Assembly (NCBI RefSeq): GCF_002282855.1
Contig: NZ_NRIR01000012.1
Span: forward strand, 1-64,000
Reading direction: 5' to 3'
Source of the DNA: Paraferrimonas sedimenticola
Lineage (GTDB): Bacteria > Pseudomonadota > Gammaproteobacteria > Enterobacterales > Shewanellaceae
Length of the DNA stretch: 64,000 nucleotides
Shown here: positions 31,558 through 40,918 of the stretch, one piece after another
How the letters are laid out: each line of letters starts with the position of its first letter
Numbering within the stretch: the stretch's first letter is position 1
The notes under the pieces: generated by a model
Databases searched by the model: none
The model's input: only the letters and a program-made list of their open reading frames with translations
Told to the model about the DNA's origin: nothing
Position numbers and translations under genes: made by a program

Positions 31558-34500
31558 TTAGCTTTTTGCTGCTTCAGGTGACTCCATCTGATCTTCATGG
31601 TGCTTGCTCATCCAATCTTGATCTGCCAGAACCGCATAGGCGGCTGGAATGATAAACAGCACCAACATGGTCGAGGCAAAGATGCCAAACACAATGGATA
31701 TCACCAAAGGCTTCACTACTTGCGCTTGTAAGCTGGTTTCTAGCATCAGTGGTAACAGACCGGCAGCTGTGGTCAACGAAGTCAAAAGCACCGCGCGAAA
31801 ACGCTCAACACTGGCTTCAATTACCGCACCAATCACTTCTTCGCCCCGTTTGAGGTGATGGCGTATGTACTGCACCAACAAAATCGAGTCGTTGACCACA
31901 ATCCCAGCCAGCGAGATAAAGCCCATGATGGACGGCATGGACAAGCTATGGCCCAACAGTAGGTGGCCCCACAGCACGCCAATTAGCGCCAGTGGTATCG
32001 CCGCCATGATCACGAACGGCTCTTGGTAACTTCTAAACTGAACGCTAAGTACCGCAAACAAGCCAAACAAACCAATAGCGAAGCCTTTGCCCAAGCTTGA
32101 ACCTGTGGTTTGACTCTCTTTAGCCGAGCCTTCGAACTCCACTCGTAAGCCCGGATATTTGGCTTGTAAATCGCTTAAAAAGCCCTGTTGCAGCTCCGCC
32201 AGAATTTCATTGTTGTTGGCGCGGCTGTAATCCACGTCGGCCATCACACTCACGGTCCGCAGGCCATTGATGCGCTGAATGCGAACAAAGTTTCGTTGAT
32301 GCTCGATTTGCGCCACTGCCGATAGCGGTATTTGACTGCCGTCTTGCAGCATCACTGGGAAGTTCTCCAGTGCGGTCAAATCGCCCGCTTGCTGCTTGTC
32401 CAGTCGCACTTCGATTTTCAGGTTTTCAGGGCCTACCTGAATTTCATCCGCGGTTTGGCCGAAGTAAGCACCGCGCAGTTGTGAGGCAATGGTTTGACCG
32501 TCCACGCCGTAGACCTCGGCGCCAGGTAACAGAGACACTTGCAACTCGGCTTTACCCACGCGCATATCGTCCAAAACACCATACACGCCGTCGTACTTTT
32601 TCAGACGTTGTTGCAAGTCCTGTGAGGCCAGCTTGAGGTCTGGCAAGGAGTCGTGCATCAAGCGAATCTCGATATCTCGACCCGCCGGCCCCATCGAAGG
32701 CTGTTTGAATACCATGGACAGCGGTAAGGCTTGTTCACCGGTGGCATCGCGCCAGTCGTGAATAAAATCGTCAATCAGAGTCTCACGCACTTCTGCCGAC
32801 AATAAATCTAAGCGCACAGTGGCTAGGTGAGGACCTTTTTCACTGGCGTCAGCGTTGAAGTTGTACTGAGCCGTAATATCCAGCACCAAGGGCTCGCCGT
32901 CTTCAAACTCACGCTCGTATTTGGCTGTGGTTTGCTCAGCGGCGGCAATCACCTTTTTGACCACAGACTGGGTCTGAGACAAGGTCGCACCTGGCGGCAA
33001 AATGATCCGCGCCTCGGCGATATCGCCATCAAGCTCCGGAAAGGCGACAAACTTCAACGCGCCGCCGGCCACCAATGCAAATGATGCCAGCAGCAAACCA
33101 AAGGTGGCGCCGATCGCTAGGTAGCGGCGATGCACCACCCAAGTCACCGCGCGGCGCAGCTTGTTTTGACGAAACTTCTCGAATTTTTGGTGGAAATTGT
33201 TCTTAAACCCTGTGGCGCGAGCCACTAAGGGATGTGGTGCTTTCTGTGGCAACTTGGCTTTGCGCTCGGTGCTTTCTAGCGAGTGGTATAAGTGCGCTGG
33301 CAAAATGATAAAGGCCTCGAGTAGGCTAATCGCCAACACTAATATCAGCGCCATAGGGACCACTTTCAGCACAGCGCCCATCTGACCTTCAAGCCACAGC
33401 AAACTACCCAGGATAAAGATGGTGGTTAGGAATGACGAGCAGACCCCTGGTGCGACTTTCTTAACCCCTTCTATCACGGCTTCGGCGGGTTTGAGCCCGC
33501 GCTCCACGTGGGAGGCGATAGACTCAGCTATCACAATCGCGTCGTCCATCATGATACCGATGGCCATCAGCAAGGCGACCAGCGACATGATATTGATCGA
33601 AAGTCCCATCAAGCCCATTAAGAACAGACCGCCCATAAAGGCCACGGGCAATCCGGCCGACACCCAAAAGGAATAGCGCAGCGAGAAGAACAGCCACATG
33701 CTAAAGAACACCAAGATTATCCCTTGCCAGCCGTTTTTTAGCATCATGTTGAGACGATCGCTAACCAGCGAGGACATATCATTGGTCAAGGTTAAGGTGA
33801 CGCCCTCTGGCGCGCGCAAACGCTCTTGGTCAACAAACTCTTGGACTCTGGCCTTAACCCTTAATGCATCTTCGGCTTTGTTCTTTTGAATCTTGATCAG
33901 CGCCGCCGGCTTGCCGTTAAAGCGAATTTGCTCCTCGTCTAGCTCAAAGCGATCCGTTACTGAGGCGATGTCGCTAAGGCGCACCACAGCACCATCATTG
34001 TTTGAGGCAATGACAGTTTTCGCCAGCTCGTTTGGCGTGACTTTGCGCTCGTCAAAGCGAATCAGCAGGTTCTTGTCGGCAAGCTCAATGGTGCCCGCAG
34101 GCATTTTCACGTTTTGTCGACTGACCTTATCGGCGATGTCGGCAATCGTCAGCCCTAGGCGACGCACGGCTTCGGTGTCCACTTCGATGCGAAGCTGGTG
34201 GTCAGAGAAGCCCGTGATGGTCACAAGCTTTACCCCGGCATCAATTTTTAACCGACGCTTAAGGTCTTCCGCGTAGGCTTTGAGGTGCGGCCAGCTAGCG
34301 TCAGCGGCCACTGCGATATCCACCACGTTGTCGGCCCAGTCCTGCTCTTTGACAATCGGTGGTTCAATCTCTTGCGGGAAGTCTTTTACCGCGTTGATTT
34401 GGGTTTGCACATCCAGCAAGGAACGGCCCATATCCGCATCTTCGGTGAGCTTGATGGTCAATTTAGCCAAGCCCTCTTGGGCGTCACAGCGCACCTCGAC

Positions 34501-34725
34501 GGTATTGTTCAGACCGTCCACCGCGTCTTCTAAGCGCAGACACAAGCTCTCTTCCACTTCTTGTGGTGAAGCGCCAGGGTAGACTACAGAAGCATTAATG
34601 TAAGGTGGCGAGTACTCGGGAAAGGTCTCGCGCTTGAGGTTCGGAAGCGCGGTCAGACCCAGTAAAATTAGCCCCATCATCAATAAGTTGGCGACGGTGG
34701 GGTGACGAATGACAAAGCCGAGCAT
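31558..34725 (-). CDS. RND efflux pump, inner-membrane transporter
   Basis: A 1055-residue RND permease of the AcrB/MexB-like superfamily. It has the N-terminal helix after MLGFVIRHPTVANLLMMGLI, two large periplasmic loops (about 35-330 and 560-860), and two six-helix bundles. The proton-relay Asp pair is visible in AIGIMMDDAIVIAESI. Its start overlaps the stop of the membrane fusion gene. The pair acts with an outer membrane channel such as TolC, not encoded here. Cargo is unknown; this deep-branching type is often linked to lipids, dyes or bile compounds. Confidence 0.93.
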   Translation of the reverse strand: MLGFVIRHPTVANLLMMGLILLGLTALPNLKRETFPEYSPPYINASVVYPGASPQEVEESLCLRLEDAVDGLNNTVEVRCDAQEGLAKLTIKLTEDADMGRSLLDVQTQINAVKDFPQEIEPPIVKEQDWADNVVDIAVAADASWPHLKAYAEDLKRRLKIDAGVKLVTITGFSDHQLRIEVDTEAVRRLGLTIADIADKVSRQNVKMPAGTIELADKNLLIRFDERKVTPNELAKTVIASNNDGAVVRLSDIASVTDRFELDEEQIRFNGKPAALIKIQKNKAEDALRVKARVQEFVDQERLRAPEGVTLTLTNDMSSLVSDRLNMMLKNGWQGIILVFFSMWLFFSLRYSFWVSAGLPVAFMGGLFLMGLMGLSINIMSLVALLMAIGIMMDDAIVIAESIASHVERGLKPAEAVIEGVKKVAPGVCSSFLTTIFILGSLLWLEGQMGAVLKVVPMALILVLAISLLEAFIILPAHLYHSLESTERKAKLPQKAPHPLVARATGFKNNFHQKFEKFRQNKLRRAVTWVVHRRYLAIGATFGLLLASFALVAGGALKFVAFPELDGDIAEARIILPPGATLSQTQSVVKKVIAAAEQTTAKYEREFEDGEPLVLDITAQYNFNADASEKGPHLATVRLDLLSAEVRETLIDDFIHDWRDATGEQALPLSMVFKQPSMGPAGRDIEIRLMHDSLPDLKLASQDLQQRLKKYDGVYGVLDDMRVGKAELQVSLLPGAEVYGVDGQTIASQLRGAYFGQTADEIQVGPENLKIEVRLDKQQAGDLTALENFPVMLQDGSQIPLSAVAQIEHQRNFVRIQRINGLRTVSVMADVDYSRANNNEILAELQQGFLSDLQAKYPGLRVEFEGSAKESQTTGSSLGKGFAIGLFGLFAVLSVQFRSYQEPFVIMAAIPLALIGVLWGHLLLGHSLSMPSIMGFISLAGIVVNDSILLVQYIRHHLKRGEEVIGAVIEASVERFRAVLLTSLTTAAGLLPLMLETSLQAQVVKPLVISIVFGIFASTMLVLFIIPAAYAVLADQDWMSKHHEDQMESPEAAKS

Positions 34726-36020
34726 TATTGATTCTCCTCAGCTTGGGTGCGCAATGACATGCCAGCAATCGCCGGCACCAAGTCATTAAGAACCAGAAGA
34801 TCCCCTTGGTTGATTTCACCGCGAATCGCCACGCCTTCGGGCGAACGGTACAGAACATCAACGGGCTTAATCACGAGCTGTTGTTGCGCGTCCATCAGGT
34901 AGATTGACTCACCGTGCAGCGCACGCTCGGGGATCAGGTACTGTGGCTGGCTGCGACCTTTGATGTGGGCGCTTAGAAACATGCCTTTGGTCAGCGGCGG
35001 CTTGGCCAGCAGTTGCATGTGGCGCAGGTCTTGTTCCACTTCCAAGTAAACACCAATGGTGGCTTGATCAGGGCTAACGTTATCGGCCACACGAGTCACC
35101 TTGGCGGGCCAAACAAAAGTCTCGCCCGAGCTTTGCATACGCAGCTCGCCGGCAAGCGCCAACGACTCGAACGATGGCAAACTGCCTTGGCTAGAGAAGT
35201 CGTCCATGCTGGAGATCAAAGTGCGCAGGTCGCTTAACGACAGTTCGGCTTTGACTTCCACTAGGCCCAATCGCTGCGCGGAAATCATGGTGCTGCCCTG
35301 GCTGACCACTTGGTCGAGCTCGATGTTAACCTCGCCAATGCGCGCGTCAAACGGCAGTACGATACGGGTTTTATCCAGCTGTCGTTGGGCGTCTTCTAAC
35401 TTGGCCTGGTCCACTTGAAACTGAGCTTCGGCAACCTTGCGCTCATCTGGCATGAGGTCAAGCTGGTTTTGCATGTCGGCGATTAGCTTTTGTTGCGCGA
35501 GTAGGCTCTGTTTTTGTAACTCCACTTCTGAGTTAGATATCAAGTTGTTCTTATTGAGATTGCGGCGACGCTGGAACTCTTGGTCGACCAATTTGAGCTT
35601 TTGAGTCTCGATGTCCAAAGTCTCTTTGAGGTTTTCCTCTTCTAGATTGAGCTTTTGTAGATTGACCTTGGTGGCATTTAGATTTGCCTGAGCTTGTGCC
35701 AGTTTGAGTTGGTACTCCAGTGGGTCCACCTGAGCCAGTACAGTGCCTTTTTCTAGCAAACGACCCGGCTCCAACTGCGGGTGTTTTTCCACTAGGCGGC
35801 CACTGACTTCAGCCATGGCTTGCCATTGGTACTTTGGCGCCACTCGACCATAACCGATAACCTCGGGGGCTGACATTTGCTGAGTCAGCGGCGTCACTTC
35901 GACCAAGCGGCGGCTATCGAACGCCGGCTGATTAGAAGGCGGACGGTTTAGCAAAATGGCGATTATCAAAAGCAACAAGCCAATGCCTATGCCTGGCAGC
36001 ACAAAACGTTTCTGATTCAT
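34725..36020 (-). CDS. RND efflux periplasmic adaptor (HlyD/membrane fusion protein)
   Basis: A 431-residue protein with an N-terminal membrane anchor (residues 7-25), a lipoyl-like barrel half-motif (AEVSGRLVEKHPQLEPGRLLEKGTVLAQVDP) around 70-105, a long coiled coil from about 110 to 205 (rich in L, Q, E, K), and the second lipoyl and beta-barrel parts (LPFDARIGEVNIELDQVV). It bridges the RND pump to an outer membrane channel. ATG at 36020 overlaps the stop of the TetR gene by one base (TAATG), and its stop overlaps the pump start, so all three genes are coupled. Confidence 0.93.
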   Translation of the reverse strand: MNQKRFVLPGIGIGLLLLIIAILLNRPPSNQPAFDSRRLVEVTPLTQQMSAPEVIGYGRVAPKYQWQAMAEVSGRLVEKHPQLEPGRLLEKGTVLAQVDPLEYQLKLAQAQANLNATKVNLQKLNLEEENLKETLDIETQKLKLVDQEFQRRRNLNKNNLISNSEVELQKQSLLAQQKLIADMQNQLDLMPDERKVAEAQFQVDQAKLEDAQRQLDKTRIVLPFDARIGEVNIELDQVVSQGSTMISAQRLGLVEVKAELSLSDLRTLISSMDDFSSQGSLPSFESLALAGELRMQSSGETFVWPAKVTRVADNVSPDQATIGVYLEVEQDLRHMQLLAKPPLTKGMFLSAHIKGRSQPQYLIPERALHGESIYLMDAQQQLVIKPVDVLYRSPEGVAIRGEINQGDLLVLNDLVPAIAGMSLRTQAEENQ

Positions 36021-36670
36021 TAGGTTAACTCCTTAGTGGGTGCCAGCATGGCTTCCAGCAATGCGCCGTTGTGTTTTGCCAGACGGTCGAGAAACTCTGG
36101 GGTCATTTTTAGATTGAGTTCAGTGCGAAATCGATCGGGCATCAAAAATGGGAAAATGGTGAGACTAAAAAAGCTGATACGCGCTAGCTCTGGGTCGACA
36201 TCGTCGCCCAGCACTCCGGCTTTCTTGAGTTGGTCGAACACCTGAATTTCGCCGGGATGCACCACCTCAAACAGCAACTTTTTGATTTCTACTGCCTGTG
36301 GGTCTGACTCGTCTGCAGAAGCTATGCGCAACAGCATTTTGGGAAATTGTGGGTGATGCACCATGACCTGGTAGTAGCGATTGAGCATCTCTGCTAAAGA
36401 GGTTGGGCTGGCTTGACGCTGCGCATGTTGCAGGGCTTGCATCACGGGCTCTGAGGTCTCTTTGAGCATGGCGCTGAACAGTTGGGCTTTGGAGCCAAAG
36501 TAGTAGCGAATTAGGCCTGGATCTGTGCCTGCCAAGGCTGCAATCTTACGAGTGGAGACTTTTGAGTAATCCAGCTCCATAAATAACTCGCGCGCAGCGT
36601 CGAGCAATCGCGCTCGATTGTCCTGTGTGTCGGTGGGGCGGCCCACCTTGTTTTTAGTTTGTGACGACAT
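36020..36670 (-). CDS. TetR/AcrR family repressor of the RND operon
   Basis: A 216-residue regulator with N-terminal helix-turn-helix (residues 18-65): RLLDAARELFMELDYSKVSTRKIAALAGTDPGLIRYYFGSKAQLF. The start at 36670 has AGGA within the first of two 18-bp palindromes, so a bound repressor would also cover the ribosome-binding region of the gene. It is the first gene of TetR-MFP-RND, hence autoregulated. The C-terminal domain should bind a pump substrate; which one is unknown. Confidence 0.92.
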   Translation of the reverse strand: MSSQTKNKVGRPTDTQDNRARLLDAARELFMELDYSKVSTRKIAALAGTDPGLIRYYFGSKAQLFSAMLKETSEPVMQALQHAQRQASPTSLAEMLNRYYQVMVHHPQFPKMLLRIASADESDPQAVEIKKLLFEVVHPGEIQVFDQLKKAGVLGDDVDPELARISFFSLTIFPFLMPDRFRTELNLKMTPEFLDRLAKHNGALLEAMLAPTKELT

Positions 36671-36675
36671 GATAT

Positions 36676-36693
36676 ATTCCTCGCTTGGGGAAT
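36676..36693. promoter_or_regulatory. Operator O1 of the TetR-MFP-RND operon
   Basis: ATTCCTCGCTTGGGGAAT, an 18-bp palindrome starting five bases upstream of the TetR start codon. The same sequence frame (ATTCCTCnnTTGrrGAAT) recurs at 36742. Confidence 0.75.
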
Positions 36694-36741
36694 AGAGTAG
36701 TTGGCAGCGAACCGATAACGCTAGCAAAACAATTCCGCGAT

Positions 36742-36759
36742 ATTCCTCAATTGAAGAAT
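36742..36759. promoter_or_regulatory. Operator O2 of the TetR-MFP-RND operon
   Basis: ATTCCTCAATTGAAGAAT, an 18-bp palindrome matching O1 at 15 of 18 positions, 66 bases away centre to centre. It lies between the TetR gene and the divergent cytochrome gene and could affect both. Confidence 0.75.
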
Positions 36760-36828
36760 TATGTCGGTTAGCCGCCGTCTCAAATAGCTCCTATGCTTGT
36801 ATTTCAAGGGAGTTTTGAAGAGGGCGAA

Positions 36829-37392
36829 ATGAAGCTACTACAAGGGTTTTGCTGGATTTTTACTGCTGCCTTGGCGATGCGCGTTAGCGCCGAGCCCAAT
36901 TTGCAACAAACTTTTTCAACATGGGTCAATGCCAACGGTGAGTTGCGCTTGCCTACAAATTTGCAACGGGGTTGGTTACATCTTGGTAGCTCAGCCCTGA
37001 TGGCTGCCGACGGTACTCGAATCGAGTCGATTCACAGTGTCTACACTCAAGCGGATGCCGCCGATTATTATCGCAAACACGGCAAATTTGCCGACGGCAC
37101 TGTGCTTATTAAAGAGATTCGATTTGCCAATATGAACGACTTGGTTACCGGGGCACTGGCTAGCGCAGACGCGGTGGATGTTTGGTTTATGATGGTCAAG
37201 GACACACGTGACAGGTTTAAAGGCAAGCGAGATTGGGGCAAGTCTTGGGGATGGGCGTTGTTTGGCAGTAATGACCCAACCACCAATGTGTCTGCGGGGT
37301 ACGAGCAGGAATGCTTGGGTTGCCACGTACCAGCCAAGCGCAGCGATTACGTGTATACCAAACTCTACCCTGGGTTGAGACCCGGCCCCTAA
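36829..37392 (+). CDS. Cytochrome P460 family protein
   Basis: A 187-residue secreted c-type cytochrome with signal peptide (MKLLQGFCWIFTAALAMRVSA) and the P460 domain: LPTNLQRGWLHLGSSALM, a central IHSVYTQADAADYY, DTRDRFKGKRDWGKSWGWALF and the heme site ECLGCHVPAK near the C-terminus. Cytochrome P460 members detoxify hydroxylamine or nitric oxide, with a Lys cross-linked to the heme in true P460; many relatives are of unknown function. The ATG at 36829 has GAGGG upstream. It is divergent from the RND operon and could share operator O2. Confidence 0.85.
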   Translation: MKLLQGFCWIFTAALAMRVSAEPNLQQTFSTWVNANGELRLPTNLQRGWLHLGSSALMAADGTRIESIHSVYTQADAADYYRKHGKFADGTVLIKEIRFANMNDLVTGALASADAVDVWFMMVKDTRDRFKGKRDWGKSWGWALFGSNDPTTNVSAGYEQECLGCHVPAKRSDYVYTKLYPGLRPGP

Positions 37393-37470
37393 TTCACGAA
37401 ACTGTCATTAAACTTTTTGGTTGGAAGGCCGATAAACACTTGTTCCTTGTTGTATCGCACAGAGTGATTT

Positions 37471-39342
37471 ATGCCTTCTCTTACTATCCAGCAAAAGCTG
37501 CTATTACTGACCTTTAGTGTCGTGGTGGCCATGGTCATTCTCGTGGCCAGTCTGTTTCAGACCATGTCGGCGCTAACAACCGCATCAACCAATGCCAATC
37601 GGTTAACCGAAATAAAAGCGGAAACGCTCACCTTGCGTCGTCACGAAAAAGACTTTCTGATGCGTCGCAACGCCGGCTACTTATCCAAGTTCAAACAAAC
37701 CCAAACGCGCTTAAACGCACACTTGAGTGCTTTGGGAAAAGAACTCGATCCAAAGCACAGGCTACAGGTCAATGAGGTGCGTGATGCGCTTCGCGGCTAT
37801 CAAGCGAGCTTTGAACAAGTTGTCGCGACACGCACGAGTATCGGTTTAGACCATAACTCTGGTCGAGAAGGGGCGCTGCGCAAGGCCGTACACGCGATTG
37901 AGTCTTTGCTCAACGAGATTCAAGATGGCACCTTGTCGGCGCAAATGCTGATGCTGCGCCGTAACGAGAAAGACTTCCTGATGCGACTAGACCTCAAGTA
38001 TCAAGAGCAATTGGCTAAGAATGTGGTCGGTTTTGATACCTTGCTGTTAACTCACTTTGGCTTGACTGATGACCAACGCGATATGGCGCGAGAGCTGTTG
38101 GTGCGCTATCAGCAAGAGTTTAACGCTTTGGTTTCCGAGTACGAGGTATTTGGCCTTACACCGCAGCAAGGCCTTCGAGGCGAGATGCGCGATCAGGTGC
38201 ACCAGAGTGAGTCTTTGGTAAAAGAGATGAGCGCGCAAGTACAACAGAGCATCGACCAGCAGATTCAATCGTCCAAACGTATGGCCTTAATACTGGCGGC
38301 TGTATTGGTGATAGGTATTGGGGTGTTCATTAGTCTGATTGCCAACTCGATTCGCCGTCCGCTGAAAGACCTGGCAACTACCATGACCCAAGCCTCTGCC
38401 GAGCGTGATCTTAGCGTGCGTGCCGTAGTCCACAGTCAGGATGAAATCGGTGAAATTGCCACAGTTTACAATCGCATGACGGAAGCCTTTTGCAAGGTGA
38501 TCGACAACGCCCAGCACTCATCCCACGCGGTTAGCCGAGCGTCTGAGTCTTTGTCGCGCGGCACCGAAGAGGCCAGCAGCACCATCTTGCAACAGCAAAG
38601 CGAAAACTCTCAAGTAGCCACAGCGATTCAGCAAATGGCTTCTACCGTGCAAGAGGTGGCGCAAAATACCAATGATGCGTCAGCGGCCTCAACCCAAGCG
38701 GCCCAGGAAGCCGAGCGCGGTCGTCGTTTGGTACTCGAGACCTCAGATGGTATCGAGTCGTTGGCGCAATTGGTGGAGCACAGCAGCGAATCGCTTATCA
38801 CTCTAGAGCAAGAGAGTGAGAACATTGGAGAGGTGCTTTCTGTGATTCAGGGGATTGCGGAGCAAACCAACTTGTTGGCGCTGAACGCAGCCATTGAAGC
38901 TGCGCGCGCGGGTGAGCAGGGGCGTGGTTTTGCGGTAGTGGCGGATGAGGTTCGAACCCTAGCACGCAACTCACAGGATTCGACCGAAGAAATTCGCGCC
39001 ATTATCGAGCGCTTGCAGCAAGGAGCCAATCAGTCGGTATCTGACATGGATAAGGGCCGTCAGCAGGCGCGCGAAGCGGTTGAACAGGCGCGCATTGCCG
39101 GACAGTCGCTGCAAGCGATTGCCGAGTCGGTAGAAGTGATGAGCAACATGAATACTCAAATCGCCTGCGCGGTTGAAGAGCAAACCTCGGTGGCGCAAGA
39201 GATCAATCGCAACATCAACAATATGGCCGAAGGTTCAGCGCTGACCGCGGACATGGTGCAAGAATCGGCGCAAACCGCTGAGCAATTGGCTAATTTGTCG
39301 GTGGACCTGCAACGAGAAATCGATCAGTTCAAGGTGAGTTAA
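37471..39342 (+). CDS. Methyl-accepting chemotaxis protein with HBM sensor domain
   Basis: A 623-residue chemoreceptor. N-terminal helix (7-30), a periplasmic helical bimodular (HBM) domain (about 40-270) with its two signature repeats [14 protein letters not shown] and [14 protein letters not shown], a second membrane helix (~273-293), HAMP domain and a cytoplasmic signalling hairpin with [34 protein letters not shown], the universal CheA/CheW contact tip. HBM domains sense organic acids such as TCA intermediates or polyamines. No chemotaxis gene is adjacent; a terminator follows. Confidence 0.94.
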   Translation: MPSLTIQQKLLLLTFSVVVAMVILVASLFQTMSALTTASTNANRLTEIKAETLTLRRHEKDFLMRRNAGYLSKFKQTQTRLNAHLSALGKELDPKHRLQVNEVRDALRGYQASFEQVVATRTSIGLDHNSGREGALRKAVHAIESLLNEIQDGTLSAQMLMLRRNEKDFLMRLDLKYQEQLAKNVVGFDTLLLTHFGLTDDQRDMARELLVRYQQEFNALVSEYEVFGLTPQQGLRGEMRDQVHQSESLVKEMSAQVQQSIDQQIQSSKRMALILAAVLVIGIGVFISLIANSIRRPLKDLATTMTQASAERDLSVRAVVHSQDEIGEIATVYNRMTEAFCKVIDNAQHSSHAVSRASESLSRGTEEASSTILQQQSENSQVATAIQQMASTVQEVAQNTNDASAASTQAAQEAERGRRLVLETSDGIESLAQLVEHSSESLITLEQESENIGEVLSVIQGIAEQTNLLALNAAIEAARAGEQGRGFAVVADEVRTLARNSQDSTEEIRAIIERLQQGANQSVSDMDKGRQQAREAVEQARIAGQSLQAIAESVEVMSNMNTQIACAVEEQTSVAQEINRNINNMAEGSALTADMVQESAQTAEQLANLSVDLQREIDQFKVS

Positions 39343-39361
39343 TCGCAGCTGTTGCAAGCAT

Positions 39362-39391
39362 CAAGCCCTCGGTTAGCCCGGGGGCTTTTTT
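39362..39391 (+). terminator. Terminator of the chemoreceptor gene
   Basis: AAGCCCTCGG pairs imperfectly with CCCGGGGGCTT (outer five pairs exact), followed by six T. Confidence 0.8.
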
Positions 39392-39509
39392 GTGCTTGAG
39401 TGGCAACAAACTTCTCCCTTTTCGAATGCGCTATTCGGAAATGGCTAATGTACGGCTGCGTTTTTCAGAGCAATACTGCTAGTTGAGGGCAAGTCGAAGG
39501 AGAAGCGTT

Positions 39510-39674
39510 ATGAACCAAATACTGCAACACATCCGCCAGGTGTTTGAAACCGAAAACCAAGTCGAATCCAAGCAAGAGCCAGAGTACGAGTGCAACTATG
39601 ACAACGATTACTTTGGCGATCAGGTATGTCAGCTCAAGGTTGACGATTGCATAGAAAAGCCCGCTAAAAGCTAA
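39510..39674 (+). CDS. Small acidic Cys-containing protein of unknown function
   Basis: A 54-residue protein, MNQILQHIRQVFETENQ at the start, then an acidic and Tyr/Asp-rich part (YECNYDNDYFGDQVC) with three Cys. I recognise no family. A strong ribosome-binding site AAGGAG lies eight bases before the ATG, and a hairpin follows directly at its end, so it is a credible independent gene despite its size. It lies between the chemoreceptor gene and a convergent Ntn hydrolase gene. Confidence 0.6.
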   Translation: MNQILQHIRQVFETENQVESKQEPEYECNYDNDYFGDQVCQLKVDDCIEKPAKS

Positions 39675-39687
39675 CTTCTAGCGGGCT
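39658..39687 (+). terminator. Hairpin at the end of the small acidic protein gene
   Basis: AGCCCGCTA (39658-39666) and TAGCGGGCT (39679-39687) form a perfect 9-bp stem with a 12-base loop; only a weak T-rich stretch follows. Confidence 0.65.
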
Positions 39688-39708
39688 GGCTTTGGCTTGT
39701 TTCGCTAA

Positions 39709-39731
39709 AGCGAACTCAGTGAGAGTTCGCT
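39709..39731. terminator. Hairpin at the end of the Ntn hydrolase gene
   Basis: AGCGAACTC (39709-39717) and GAGTTCGCT (39723-39731) form a perfect 9-bp stem with a 5-base loop, 15 bases after the convergent stop codon. It probably serves as bidirectional terminator. Confidence 0.65.
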
Positions 39732-39745
39732 GAGTCAAAGCGCTC

Positions 39746-40762
39746 TTAGTTGAAGGTCACAGGCTGGTATTCGCTGACCGACTGGTAGATGTCGAACGCT
39801 GAGTATTTAGCCTTGCTCCAATCGATCGCATTCACATCCACTTTTCTGATGGTCATGTCTTTGTAGGTGCGGTAGTAGTAATCCATCTCTTGCAAATCGT
39901 GCACGGTGAAGTGGGTTACGGTTTGCGCGGTTGGCGACAACCACTCCCAGTACAGGGTGCCTTGCGGAATATCGAAGGTGTTGGCCATGTTCCATGTGTG
40001 GTTCAGAATCGCTTCTTTTGACGAATCACGCGAGAAGTCTGCAGTGGTGTTTAGGAAAACCGCACGCTGGAAACGAGACTCTGAGCTTTGGTCGCCAATG
40101 TAACCCATTTGGTTGCTGGTGTTGCGCTTGGCTTTGCTCAAATCATCAGTATCGAACTTAGACTTAGCCATCAGTACTTGCGCGTCATAGGTAGGGCTGT
40201 TGGTCATGGCACCTACTGACTCGTGGATATCTGGAGTACCGTCGCCTTTGGTGTACTCAACAACGATAGCGCGGTCATTGTCTTGAACTGACCAGTGCAC
40301 GCCCATGGTGCCAAATACGCCGTTGCCTTCGAATACTTTCACTTTAGACAGCAGTTCGATAGCGTGATCTACTGACTTGGCGTTACCCAATATGTACGCA
40401 CCTAGGTTCCAGTGGCTCATGTCACCTTCGCCAGCAGGCGCGTAGACAGAGTCCAGGTTTTGCGCGGTAATAGAAACACCGTGCTCGTTCATACCAGAAG
40501 AGAAAGTGCTCATGCCCTTCTCGGCACCGTGTTGCATACCGACGAAGCCGTACTTAGCGGTAACACCGTTTTCGTCGAACTTGTGACCACGTGGGATTTG
40601 CGCCAAGTGCTCGTGGGCTTCAACTGGCAACTCCATTGAGTGGCCAACCATACGTCCACCATCGGGTGCGACAAAGTTAAAGCTTGAGCAAGCGTTTGCA
40701 ACTTGAGCGGCGCCAAAAGTAGTGGCGGCCAGAGATACAGCGAGAAGTGTTTTCTTCAACAT
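39746..40762 (-). CDS. Secreted choloylglycine-hydrolase family Ntn amidase
   Basis: A 338-residue protein with signal peptide (LLAVSLAATTFGAAQVANA) cut directly before Cys 25, the N-terminal nucleophile (CSSFNFVAPDGG). GRMVGHSMEL with conserved Arg and Asp-like positions, NEHGVSITAQNLDS and AMTNSPTYD follow, all typical of the penicillin V acylase/bile salt hydrolase family. It should hydrolyse an amide (conjugated bile salt, penicillin V, acyl-homoserine lactone or N-acyl amino acid) in the periplasm; the substrate is unknown. It is divergent from a LysR gene and is the second Ntn amidase of the window. Confidence 0.9.
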   Translation of the reverse strand: MLKKTLLAVSLAATTFGAAQVANACSSFNFVAPDGGRMVGHSMELPVEAHEHLAQIPRGHKFDENGVTAKYGFVGMQHGAEKGMSTFSSGMNEHGVSITAQNLDSVYAPAGEGDMSHWNLGAYILGNAKSVDHAIELLSKVKVFEGNGVFGTMGVHWSVQDNDRAIVVEYTKGDGTPDIHESVGAMTNSPTYDAQVLMAKSKFDTDDLSKAKRNTSNQMGYIGDQSSESRFQRAVFLNTTADFSRDSSKEAILNHTWNMANTFDIPQGTLYWEWLSPTAQTVTHFTVHDLQEMDYYYRTYKDMTIRKVDVNAIDWSKAKYSAFDIYQSVSEYQPVTFN

Positions 40763-40857
40763 GGGTAAAACCTTTTGAAAGTTGTATCAGTGCTCGTCCT
40801 GAAATGAATTGCTATCCGTTTCCTTGAGAACAATGGTCGCAACTAAAAGTGTTGTTG

Positions 40858-40889
40858 TATAATCGCCAGACACAACCTTTGGTTGTGTC
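40858..40889 (+). promoter_or_regulatory. Promoter and palindromic operator upstream of the LysR gene
   Basis: TATAAT (40858-40863) is a perfect -10 element; the -35 is weak. Directly after it a perfect inverted repeat has GACACAACC (40869-40877) and GGTTGTGTC (40881-40889) around a TTT centre, at the expected transcription start. It may be the autoregulatory site for the LysR protein or the binding site of another repressor. Confidence 0.6.
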
Positions 40890-40918
40890 AAACTCAGTTG
40901 GGAATCTAAGGTGAACTG

